A stretch of DNA of 64,000 nucleotides, taken from Enoplolaimus lenunculus (lineage: Eukaryota > Nematoda > Enoplea > Enoplida > Thoracostomopsidae). Within the stretch, counting starts at the first letter, position 1. Every line of letters starts with the position of its first letter. A program made the translations under genes and the position numbers. Shown here one piece after another: positions 1-10,142 of this stretch. The DNA lies in contig JASANG010000205.1 in the NCBI GenBank assembly GCA_030248215.1, forward strand, positions 1-64,000, read 5' to 3'. The notes beneath the pieces are model-generated. The model was not told the DNA's origin. It worked only from the letters and a program-made list of their open reading frames with translations, and did no database searches.

Positions 1-357
1 TAATGTGTGTTAATGACAGCGCTAAATTGCTTTATTTAGGGCCGTAAATAGCGTTGCGCACGCGTTTATTTAATATTATTCTTCGCGAATTTCCAATATT
101 TAGCAACAGCAATAGTGTTGACCACAGCATAAAGCATAAGCATGCTGGTTTTCCTATATTTAGATTTGAGTTCAATCTTAGACTTAAGTTTGATTTGGTA
201 CCTGATTTGAATACTGGTTTCTACGCTCTGACATTGCCGCTGGCGGCGCTGTAATCCAATTCGATTGGTCGATTTGATGGCCATCGAAAAAGTCTCGACA
301 AATTGTCGTGTGCTCACAATTTAAGGTGCAATGGCACTTAAGTAAATAGGCTGAAAG

Positions 358-504
358 CGGAAACAAGCGCTGCATCCGGTGCAAGATGTGCCAGCCGGAA
401 TGTGGGCCATGCAAGTCATAAAACTGGATCCAGTAGATTTTGATGAAACTGATATGGCGGAACTCCGCAAGGATAGGCTGGATCAGAGCTGGAGTTACCC
501 ACGG
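358..504 (+). CDS. possible upstream exon (unrecognised)
   Basis: From the AG at 356-357 one frame stays open for 49 codons (middle part LDPVDFDETDMAELRKDR) and ends at a plausible donor, CGG|GTAAAT, at 504/505. It ends in phase 0, which matches the phase-0 start of the exon at 5736, so it could be an earlier exon of the polyQ gene. Against it, the acceptor lacks a pyrimidine tract and TGA lies just upstream in frame. A second frame over 350-421 reads as a short Cys-rich stretch ending in TAA. Function is unknown and exon status is uncertain. Confidence 0.25.
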
Positions 505-544
505 GTAAATTAGGCCGGGTGAAAAATTTGATGCCAGTATACTC

Positions 545-725
545 GCGGCTAGCGAATTTCAAAGTGCGGGTAAAAATTAGCTATCCTTTACCCACCTAAA
601 ATTTTCATTCGAAACTTAAAACCAGATAATACAGAAAAAGTTAAAATTTAAACTGTTTGTACTTTATGATATAGTGAAAGGTAAGTATACATCGAGTAAC
701 ATCAATGAACTGTAAAATTACACAA
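545..725. repeat. diverged direct repeat, copy 1
   Basis: This stretch matches 1845-2029 in the same orientation. Shared landmarks are CCCACCTA, AAACCAGA..A..TAGAAAAAGTT, AAACTGTTT, and ATCGAGTAACATC followed by ACTGTAAAATTACAC. The copies have diverged with small indels, so this is an old segmental or mobile-element duplication. No coding potential is seen. Confidence 0.6.
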
Positions 726-1654
726 ATGTATGGAACGCATAAGAAAAAATAAGGATGGTACATGTGGATAACGGTCAGGGTCAGAACAACCACCCCCATA
801 TCCCCCATTTGGGGGCCCCACCGATTAAGGGCCCCCACCGTAACCGGTTGACACAAAAACCGCTCAAGTTTTTAAATGCGTCTGGCTTCTTGCTCGCGAG
901 TTTGGGGACCCCCACCCAGGAATATGGCGGTAGCCCCAACCTCTCCCTGCTCCGGTACTAGTAACGGTAAAAGGAATATTGCGCGGGTCCAGGCGTATAC
1001 GGGTAAAAACTAAAATTTGCGCAGTTTGTTAGATTGAGGCAGACGAGCTTCAGGGGATGCAATGCTAAAAGCCATGTCACCAAACGCAAACAATATACTG
1101 AACCTATCATTTTGTGGTTTCGAGCGTACAAAATTAATCACAATTTGGCTGTAAACTTTTTTTCAAGTTTTTGACTCTCAAGTTTGGGCGTTGTTTTTGT
1201 AGAAAATTGGCCCGTTTCAAATATTGACTATTTTGAGATGATTATATATTTAGCTCTAAAAATCTGTCACCATAACAATATTTTGCGTCATTTATGACGT
1301 TTTTGTCTGGCATTGTTGGTTATAGCTAGCTACGTTTTTGAATAATTTATTCGTCCAGGCTTTTACGTGAAAAAATCGTAAAGCCAAGACGGTGCCACAA
1401 ATTTAAACGCTAATTCAAGCAATTGGCTATTACGACAATTCGTCGCCCGACAACTTGTAATTTGAAATTTCATCGACTAAACAATTCGTCGTCAATCATT
1501 ATGCGTATACTCGGTCAAATAATCTATAATATGCTGGTTTTTTAACCCTTTCCTGCATAGAGTGTACTGTGAACAACTAATTGCACACTATACCGGTGCT
1601 ACAAAACGACAATACACTGTGTTAAACAATTAATACATATACATGTAGTTCAAA
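726..1654. other. non-coding stretch without recognised gene
   Basis: AT-rich sequence with short C/G-run palindromic pieces at 790-835. No exon with conserved motifs, RNA gene or transposon end was recognised. The short ORFs here have no coding character. Confidence 0.5.
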
Positions 1655-1835
1655 ATCTCCACAAGACGGAAGAAACTCGTCGGGCTCGAGTGTCAAGCTC
1701 TTATAGCTGAATGGTGATGGTAAACGCCTCACACCAGAGAGACTCGAGTTCAAATCCCAACTGCTGCGAAATAACTGTCTCAAGAAATAGGAAATATTCA
1801 TGCAAGAATGGATTACAACTTTAGTTCTACGAAAT
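1655..1835 (+). mobile_element. tRNA-derived SINE copy
   Basis: The copy holds an A-box-like TAGCTGAATGG (about 1703) and a B-box-like GAGTTCAAATCCC (about 1747). It shares a long colinear stretch with 41660-41840, including CGGGCTCGAGTGTCAAGCTC before the A box and the tail AGGAAATATTCATG. No tRNA cloverleaf can be drawn, so it is a Pol III SINE rather than a tRNA gene. Confidence 0.6.
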
Positions 1836-1844
1836 TTTGACGCG

Positions 1845-2029
1845 GGCACACGCTTGCATAGAGACTTTCAAAGTGTGACTAAAAATTTGTTAATCTTCAT
1901 CCACCTATAATTTACATAATAAACATAAAACCAGAAACGTAGAAAAAGTTTTAAATTTTTAAACTGTTTTTACCGTATGAGTGAAAAATAAGTATCGAGT
2001 AACATCGAATGCACTGTAAAATTACACAT
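1845..2029. repeat. diverged direct repeat, copy 2
   Basis: Second copy of the 545-725 segment. It follows directly after the SINE, so the repeated segment may be part of a larger composite element. Confidence 0.6.
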
Positions 2030-2454
2030 CAACCACTTGTAACTCTGGTCGCGATACATATACCAGCATGTAGCAGCCACTAATTCCCTCTCTTGGACGT
2101 CGTATAAACAGAAGCCCCGTTTATTTTTGTTTTTAAAAACACAAAAAAACTACCTTAAAGAAACATTTGGTAGCTATGTAAGCATTTTGAAAGTCATATA
2201 ACCTTTTCTGCTGCCCTCACTACATATTATGCAAGCCCAACCAAGAAACAGACCTGAACTATCATAATTTATGTTTTATATATGTTCATGAAGTCCAGTT
2301 TCCGTATATGTTAAGTTGCATTTTACCATATATATGCGGCTCCAGGTTTATTAGCGTATGCGGCAATATTGGCTTTTGATCGGTTGATAATATAAATTAG
2401 TGGACCACATTGTTACATCAATATGGATTATATATATTATATATACATATATAT

Positions 2455-3170
2455 CAGAGTGTGACCGGATATCAAAAAATGACGGAGCCGAAGCTGGATA
2501 ATCTAATATCCGGCCGGAACCGGATAATGAATTCAAGTCTATTACTAGATTGCATTCAAATATCAGAATGTAGCTAACAATTCTTGCTTCCGTCGCTTAA
2601 GGTATCCAAATTGTTTACGTGACAAAGCTTAACATCTCACGCCGATGCATATTTAACACTTCAACAACGTCCCTGTTCCGCTATTCTATGTTTCGTAGCG
2701 CTGCAGTTCAGTTGCAGTTTTTGTTTGGCCTATGTTCCATTTAAGGGTATCCAGTTTTCTGTAGATACTATAAAATAGAGGTGGCGATGATTAAGGTTAT
2801 TATTTTTGCTTTGGTTTAGGCTTAGTTACAGACTTATAGTTACGCTGAAGTGTAGGCTTTCGAAATAGGAATATTCTGAGATATGCACTGTTACGCCCGT
2901 GAAATAACACTAGTCATCTTTATCAGGTTATGCAGCGTTATTGTAACCCAATAAAGAATATGAAGGTGCACGGGCACATGCAAATATTTACATTACCTGT
3001 ATGACAGAAAAAATACGTAAAAGTAAGTCAATCAGTTGCATGGTAGTTGGCACAAATACAAATGATAGTTTCCATATTTTGAAGTTTTTAAAAAACATCT
3101 GGTCAAGTTAATAGAATACCGCAACCGGATGTCGATTTTTTGCCGGAGCCGGATATCCGGTCTCACCCTG
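2455..3170. mobile_element. hAT-like non-autonomous element
   Basis: The ends are inverted repeats: CAGAGTGTGACCGGATATC on the left and, on the other strand, CAGGGTGAGACCGGATATC on the right. Both ends are flanked by ATATATAT, an apparent 8-bp target-site duplication, although the surrounding AT microsatellite weakens that test. CAGRGTG ends and 8-bp duplications are typical of hAT elements. The 716-bp interior has no transposase ORF. Confidence 0.65.
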
Positions 3171-3660
3171 ATATATATATATGTATGTATATATATCTTT
3201 ATATATATATAATATGCATATATACATATATATCTAATATATGTGTATATATTGAGTTATTGAAAATGTCGGTTCCTGTACAAAGCGAAGTTGTTGATTT
3301 ATGATTTGGAATCGATTTCGAAATATTTTGAGGTACATATTAGGGTGACCCTTTTTCGTTGTTTATATTTGAATTTACCTTCTTGCAGAAACAAAATTAT
3401 CTTTTACTTGTTTTAAGATCGGGTCAGCCATGACATTAGGGTAGTATATTTACAGATTCACTAGCCACTGGAAAAGCGGCAGGCATAAATTATGGTTTCT
3501 GAACCCACAGGTTATTTTGTAAAAAAATTACACGGTTTCCAAGATGCTGAATACAATACCGCAATTAATACATCAAAGTTACATACTATAAGCTTCTAAA
3601 GCGTATATAGTGCTAGCTGTTTCATAAACATTGATTTAATACGCAGTAATCAGTAGCAAA
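3171..3660. other. AT microsatellite and non-coding sequence
   Basis: An (AT)n tract with interruptions covers about 3171-3250. The rest is AT-rich sequence in which I see no gene or transposon end. Confidence 0.5.
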
Positions 3661-3789
3661 CGGGTCCGTAGCCAGAATGAGCCAAAAAATTTTGTCCGCC
3701 TCAAGAAAGTTTTCAACCTTGCAAGTAAAAGTCATCGAAAACGCTTGTATGTTGTTCCTGAAAAGTTTTTAACCCCAGTGACCTGGTTA
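3661..3789 (-). mobile_element. family J MITE, decayed
   Basis: It carries GGTCCGTAGCCAG, then TTTTCAACCTTGCAAGTAAAAGTCATCGAAAAC and CTTGTATG, which match the other J elements (GGCCCGTAGCCA ends, body AAGGGTTTTCGATGACTTACAAGCAAGGTTGAAAA on the opposite strand). No ORF. Confidence 0.5.
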
Positions 3790-3798
3790 CTTGCCTTA

Positions 3799-4272
3799 GT
3801 GTGGCGCTATGCTTGTCGTGCCGATCCGTCCGTCGCCGTAGGTCAAAGTCCATCACCATGCCGCGTGGTAGGTGAGTAATTCACGTACGACACCGCACAG
3901 TGATGTACGATACCGCACGCTGATGTACGGTGCCGTACGGTGACAGACGGCGATGGACAGTGACGGACGGTGACGAACGGTGACGGGCGGTGACGAACGG
4001 TGACGGACGGTGACGAACGGTGACGGACGGTGACGAACGGTGACGAACGGTGACGAACGGTGACGAACGGTGACGAACGGTGACGAACGGTGACGAACGG
4101 TGACGAACGGTGACGAACGGTGACGAACGGTGATGAACGGTGACGAACGGTGACGAACGGTGACGAACGGTGACGGACGGTGACGAACGGTGACGGACGG
4201 TGACGACCGGTGACGGACGGTGATGACCGGTGACGGACGATGCCGGTTTTCATCAAAAGTATAACGCCACCC
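3799..4272. mobile_element. family E element with expanded core
   Basis: The ends form an imperfect inverted repeat: GTGGCGCTATGCTT on the left and AAGTATAACGCCACCC on the right. The core is built from CGTCCGTCACCG-type GC-rich words. Relatives lie at 11216-11336, 11385-11556 and, broken, at 21360-21488. In this copy the core has grown into a 10-bp minisatellite. Confidence 0.6.
3942..4240. repeat. 10-bp minisatellite (GTGACGAACG)n
   Basis: About 30 head-to-tail copies of GTGACGAACG with GTGACGGACG and GTGATGAACG variants, inside the family E element. The regular period leaves several frames open, so the apparent proteins here (30-bp Val/Arg/His/Ser units on the minus strand) are repeat artefacts. 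Confidence 0.9.
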
Positions 4273-4494
4273 TTATTCATGTTTTCAGGCACTTATATCT
4301 GCGATATCGTAGCAAGCGTCGAATGCCACCGACAACTGAACTTCGTTCTTCTGACAACATATCGCTTCGTTCATCATCATCCGCGCAATCATCGCCATCA
4401 AAACGTAACCAAAAACCGCGTTCTGTTCATGAAAATAATCGAGTAGGTGGCTAGTGTTGGTTTGCGATGGTTTGTGAACTGTATGCCACACCCC

Positions 4495-4980
4495 GACCCA
4501 TGTATTGAACACGGCCGGAACAGTAGTATATTCATATTCCTAAGCCTAAGCCTAAGCGTATGGATGAGCCTATTCCTAAGCCTAAGCCTAAGCGTATGGA
4601 TGAGACTGTTCCTAAGCTTAAGCCTAAGCGTATAGATGAGCCTATTCCTAAGCCTAAGCCTAAGCGTATAGATGAGCCTATTCCTAAGCCTAAGCCTAAG
4701 CGTATGGATGAGACTGTTCCTAAGCCTAAGCCTAAGCGTATAGATGAGCCTATTCCTAAGCCTAAGCCTAAGCGTATGGATGAGCCTATTCCTAAGCCTA
4801 AGCCTAAGCGTATCGATGAGACTGTTCCTAAGCCTAAGCCTAAGCGTATGGATGAGCCTATTCCTAAGCCTAAGCCTAAGCATACCTAAGCCTAAGCAAA
4901 AAATTAGTCTAAAGCTTAAACTGGCTCTATAATAGTCTCTTCGGAAAACGATCCGGCCATGTTTTATACCTACATGGGCC
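4495..4980. mobile_element. subfamily A telomere-like MITE, long core
   Basis: The ends are CCATGTATTGAACACGGCCGG on the left and its approximate inverse CCGGCCATG..TACATGGGCC on the right, flanked by similar octamers (CACACCCC and GACACCTC). The core is made of CCTAAG hexamers in a 36-bp higher-order unit, roughly 4559-4889. In one frame the unit reads MDEPIPKPKPKR on the plus strand. No transposase is present. See the finding on 8-bp target-site duplications. Confidence 0.75.
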
Positions 4981-5429
4981 GACACCTCAATGGGGTTTAA
5001 GGAGGTTATAGAAGTCGAGTTGAACCGACAGAATAGTTCCAAGTTGACTGGAAGTTTTCTGAACGAACGTTTGCAAAGAAAACGCATGGATAATCGGACG
5101 TTTTGTATAAAACGATAGGCAGAGCGGAAGACAACCCGTTTCCGTTCAAATATCGCCGTTAACGAAATTGAAAAAGTGCCGATTTTGACCGAAACTGCTA
5201 GTGTTATTTGCAGATAAGACACATTTGAACCGACTAAATTTCAAGGCAAACTTTAATAACATTTAATAAACATTAATGGAATTTTTAACATTTTAATTAA
5301 CCAGGCAATTATTTTAAAATCTGTTCAAATCCTTGAAGCAATTGTTGTACGAAAAATTTATTTTGAAGTATGGGTATGTTTTTTATGGAATCAATACCGT
5401 TTTGGATGAAGCCTCAACATGAAATGCTT
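4981..5429. other. non-coding sequence, possibly old family D remains
   Basis: AT-rich sequence without recognisable exons. The distal part (5290 onward) may belong to the decayed D element that follows. Confidence 0.4.
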
Positions 5430-5642
5430 TACAGTTTCAAACTCAACTTGATTTGGGCCTAAAGTTATTTATGCAGTAAATTAGGGATAATTGACGTTTA
5501 TGGACTCTAGTTAGGGTTTAGAGACTATCCGCTTACCGACTCTTACTAGGGATACAGACTAATATTGATTAGGAGTCCAAATATGGGGACTTCCTCTCTT
5601 ATTACCCCACACCCCCTCTTATTCAGGTCACTACAGTATAGT
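5430..5642 (-). mobile_element. family D MITE, partial
   Basis: It contains GGACTCTAGTTAGGGTTTAG, the CCGCTTACCGACTCTTACTAGGGATA region and the terminal CCTCTTATTCAGGTCACTACAG followed by TA. These match the full element at 33054-33497. The opposite end is not recognisable. Confidence 0.65.
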
Positions 5643-5735
5643 GCGCTCTTGAAAGCAGTGTTGCTTATCTATGCAACAAACAGTAGCCAATTAGAATAAC
5701 TTGGCCAATAACAACCAGTTTAACTTTTATTTCAG

Positions 5736-5912
5736 CGCAGTTCAACCAATTGGCGAATGATCGCACGAATAGACGAATTTGACGCGTTGACGCCATTGGT
5801 TGTGACTCCAGCGTCGCTGAGCGATGATGAATCATCGTCTTATGCGCGCAGTCCGCGAATACGGCGAAAACCAAAATATCCGACCATTCACGAAGAAATG
5901 GATTCGCTCAAG
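5736..5912 (+). CDS. polyQ gene, first well-supported exon
   Basis: Acceptor TTTTATTTCAG|CGC and donor CTCAAG|GTTTAT bound 59 codons in phase 0. The segment has an acidic-Ser patch followed by a basic patch (RSPRIRRKPKYPTIHEEMD). A Met at 5757 could be the start if the first bases are 5' UTR. Otherwise the exon is internal and joins an upstream exon ending in phase 0. Confidence 0.7.
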
Positions 5913-8356
5913 GTTTATTTTGTCGTATTTTATTCTGAAATGAGTTTGGAAACACCGAATATTTTGACGTTGTTTAGCGTCTTGTGACCGCAGTGCGATA
6001 GCTACGGCCTAGAGCTGTGCTTTGCAGGGTGCCGTGAAAAACAGAGGGGCTAACATTTATACTACGTCCAAAAATGACCTTTATAGAATGTCCTCAATTT
6101 CGAAGTTTATCATCTCGATACGGATCGACAACCGGAGACCAAATTTTTGAATTTTTTTCATTTTTCATAAGACTTAAACTAAATCGTATTTTACAAAAAC
6201 AGGCCCGTTTCACAGTTTGGTGGCATTTGAGCGTTTAAATTTAAATTTCAATTCATTCAATTTTTTAATTTTAAGGTCGAAGCAGGGTCTTCTGTATCGG
6301 AAACAAACTTAGCAGCAGCTGGTTTGCTCACAATCGAACCTCAACGCTATCACCAACAAATACTTCCAACGATTCCTGGCTCACTGCCGTCATTTGGATC
6401 CGACTCAGGTGAACTTGGTCCAGTGATTCAAGTTACTCGAGCGTCGCCTTGCGGCGCTCTGACCGTGGAACCAAGACTCCCGAACGGCATTTCTACCGGT
6501 GCTGGAAGACTAAGCCCGTTTCAGGGTACCACTGAAGTTACCGCGCAAGCGAATGGAGTCCTTGTGAATGGAAGCGCATTGTTGCGGAAATTGAGGACAA
6601 ACGGCCCTGGTGATCCGTTTTGCGATCTGGAGTTGATATCGATTGATCGGGTATATATGTTTTTCGGCCCATGTTACTTTTAGGGCCGTTCCGGTTTTTG
6701 TTGGGTCTGTAAAAGAGTAGGCTTACATTCTAGACTACTTTTTTTGCTTAGGCTTAGGCTTACGCTTTGGCTTAGGAATACGGTTTTGCAACGCTTAAAC
6801 TTCGGCTTAATGGGCTTAGGAGTACGCTTAATCTACTGATACGGCCCTAAAAGTAACACTGGTCTGTTTTTGAATAACAAGAGCAGTGATATAAGAACGC
6901 AGCTCTCATTGGTCAGAGCATACTATTTTTCAACTCTGCATAAAACATGCGTCAATTAACCACTGTACACTACCAATTCCGATTAGTTGATTAATTAACT
7001 CAAAAAGCGAATTAGTCATTTTTGGTAATTTTTGAGTTAACAGCAGAAAACATCAACTCGCTCTAAACAGACTATTTGCCCGGGTGAGTTGATTGATTAA
7101 CTCAAAATGACTTCAATCAATTCAGATACTGAGTTCTGAAAGACCTAATTCAGAACTCAGGAATCTGAGCTCTGAATTCAACTCATTCTGAAATAAAATC
7201 AACTCACTGGACTTTACAGAATACGAAAAAAATCTGAAAAAATGAAAAAATTACCAAAACAGTATTAACTGAATATACAGACTTTATTAATTGATTTACC
7301 GATTTTAAATTCCGAACAATTGTGAAGATTATAAAATGAAGAAAGCTTCGAGCCTTAGCAATTAGATATTTCCAGAATTGTAAGATTTACGTACGACACA
7401 GTTGCAAAATTTAGAGTAGTTTAAACTATTCGTTAGCTACTAATCCACATGTTTTCCTATTTGAAGAAGGTTACATCAATCACGAGCGTTCATTTTCGGC
7501 CAATACCATTGTCCCACCGGCTCCTGAACGGTGACACAAACACTATAGAACCGGACCGATTTTCTCAAATGTGTGTAGCATCTGTTACCAGCTGGTGATA
7601 GGTCTTGTAATTTTTTAATTAGTGAATGCTGAAGTTTCAAAATTCAGCACATTTTTCGCATTTGATTAGTCATAGTTCTGTGCCATTTTGAGATCCGCAA
7701 TCACAGGAGTACGTCAGTTTGAAAACCTGTTGCTAACAGGTGATAGACGCTATACGCATTTGAGAATATAGACTGAGAATGAAAGAAATGTTTCCTTACA
7801 AATAAAACGTTGGCCATGCATAGAACAGGGCCGGAACAGTAGTATAAGCGTATTCCTAAGCCTAAGCTTTAGCCTAAGCGTAAGGATGAGACTATCCCTA
7901 AGCCTAAAAGGCTAAGCAAAAAAGTTCGTGTAAAGCTTAAACTGACTCTATTTACAGCCCCGCCGGAAAACGATTCGGCCTTTTTCTATACATGGATCAG
8001 AATCTCTATTTATTCCAGACAGTTAATGGTTCCGCAGATAATACTGCAGTCGAAAACGGGCAATCATCAGGAAAAGAATTGTACCAAGACGGCGGCAGTT
8101 ATAGCGCCGGCTCATATCACTGTAGCCTTTCTGACTTTTTGCCTTCAAACGACGAAAGTAGCGCAGCCGAGGGACCCTCGCCTCAGCAACGTCAGTATTA
8201 TCAGCAATCGCAACAGCAACAACTCCAACAACTCCAACAACAACTCCAACAACAACAACCACAACAACCACAACAACAACAACAACAACCACAACCACAA
8301 CCACCACCACCACGACAACAACAACAACAACCACAACAACAACAACAACAACAAAC

Positions 8357-8405
<49 letters not shown>

Positions 8406-10100
8406 AAACAACAACAACAAAAGTTGCAACCAACTACAAAGACACCAACAAGCTATTTCCAACATCAATCAACCGAACTATACACTCGGTATACATCGAA
8501 ACATCAACTTGCAGTTGTAGAACAAAGATCGGTCCTTGCTCAAAGTGGTAAGTTTCCAATAAGAACTGCTAGTAAACAACGTATGGCCCGAAGTTCGATT
8601 CTCGCTGTGTCTTTCACTTTTACCTTAAATGTAGTCGGTGCAAAACAGAATGTACCCAGCTGCATACTTTTGTGCAAAGTGGACATTGGCTACTTTTGGT
8701 TATAGTCGACGCTGAGACCAGTTAAAATTCTGGTTGTTGTTACGCAATAATCACAGTAACTCATCAGTCTCAATGTTTGTTATTTTTATTCTCTCAAATT
8801 CGAATTTTTGCTAAGTTAATATTCAGAAATCCACAAATTTCAATTTGTCTAAAAATAAAGACAAAACAATAAGACTCAATAATTTTAAATTCATCGAAAA
8901 CAACACGATATCGCCACCAATTATATTTCTTCAAGCATTTAAAAAACATTTACACCGTTTTATTTTAGGAGCTGCTATGTACCAATCATCACAAACGCTC
9001 ACCGCCATGAAACAAATCGCACTACGTCGCAACAACAACAACAACAACAACAATAACAACAGCACAGCAAAAACAAAACTGGACCAAATCGCGTTATCAT
9101 CGCACGCGCAACATCAACAAATTGCAATTGCAACAAACAACAACAACAACAACAAACCAATCGTGCCAGTTGCTATTTTAGGCAAAAGCGTCGCTCAACC
9201 AGAACATCCGTACCAACTAATAGCTGATGTTCATCGTCATACCACGTCAGGTGTTGTACCCCCTACCTCAAAACAACTATCTGCCTCGAATTTCGATGAA
9301 CCTACTGGGGTTGAAAATTTACGTCAACACGAGTTTAGCTCAACTAGCGGTGAAAGTCCCCTGGGTGGGGTCGCTGAGATTCAAACTGATGATATTCGGT
9401 CGAGTTGTAGCCTGAGTAGCCCAGGTGCGACAAGTATGGGCGACTCCGGGTCACCTATGGATACGAGTGGTTCTTCTGCGGAGCTGTCTGAGTTAGCTGA
9501 TGATTTCCAACCTGTCTACCCATCCACCGGCGCAGAGTATTCCCCGATGACGAGTAGCGGAGCTTATTACGACCCTCGGCACCTGACGCCAAAAGCTGGG
9601 ATGTCTTTGAAGAATGATACGGGGACGCCTACCGCTCAGAGTTATAGTTTGTTGCTCAGCTCTGAGCAGCATCCTGGTGGACCCGTTCCAGCTCAAACTA
9701 CGAGTCAAAATTTATCGTCGCCGACATTTTCAGCAACCAGTAGCCTGAGTGGCCTCGGGGAGCAAACTTCACCCGGAAGTGAGTCAGCTAGTGCTCCGGG
9801 GGGCTACTCTACACAGCCTGGTTCGCTCGCTAGGCCGCATGAGCTTCAGTCTTACGATTCACCAGGTTATGGACATTTCTCTTCGCAAGCTGTGGGTGCA
9901 ACCAGCAGCGGATTGGGTTCTTCAAGTGCAACGCAATCTGTAGTCCCTGGTACAACGCAAATGAGACGCTTTCAACTCGATCGCATTGAAGAATGTGAAG
10001 AAGTTGAGAGTGACAATAATCACGGCAATCATTTAGGTGCCCTGCAATTTCAACAACAACAGCCACAACAACAACAACCACAACAACAACCACAACAACC

Positions 10101-10142
<42 letters not shown>

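Noticed and set aside
790..840. C- and G-run block with GGGGGCCCC palindromes
   Set aside because: Too short and without a second copy; could be a relic of a MITE but no boundaries can be drawn.
3843..4292. 149-codon Val/Arg/His/Ser repeat ORF on the minus strand
   Set aside because: Produced by the 10-bp minisatellite in a family E element; no start context, homology or non-repeat sequence.
4495..4980. Interstitial telomere or chromosome end
   Set aside because: The TTAGGC arrays are bounded by inverted repeats and target duplications, so they are transposon cores rather than telomere remnants.
4398..5222. 274-codon Arg/Leu-rich ORF on the minus strand
   Set aside because: Runs through the hexamer core of a transposon and out the other side; composition is that of the repeat.
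8023..8468. Poly-Val and poly-Leu/Trp ORFs opposite the polyQ exon, and poly-Asn ORF in the third frame
   Set aside because: Shadows of the CAA repeat of the real exon at 8019-8547.
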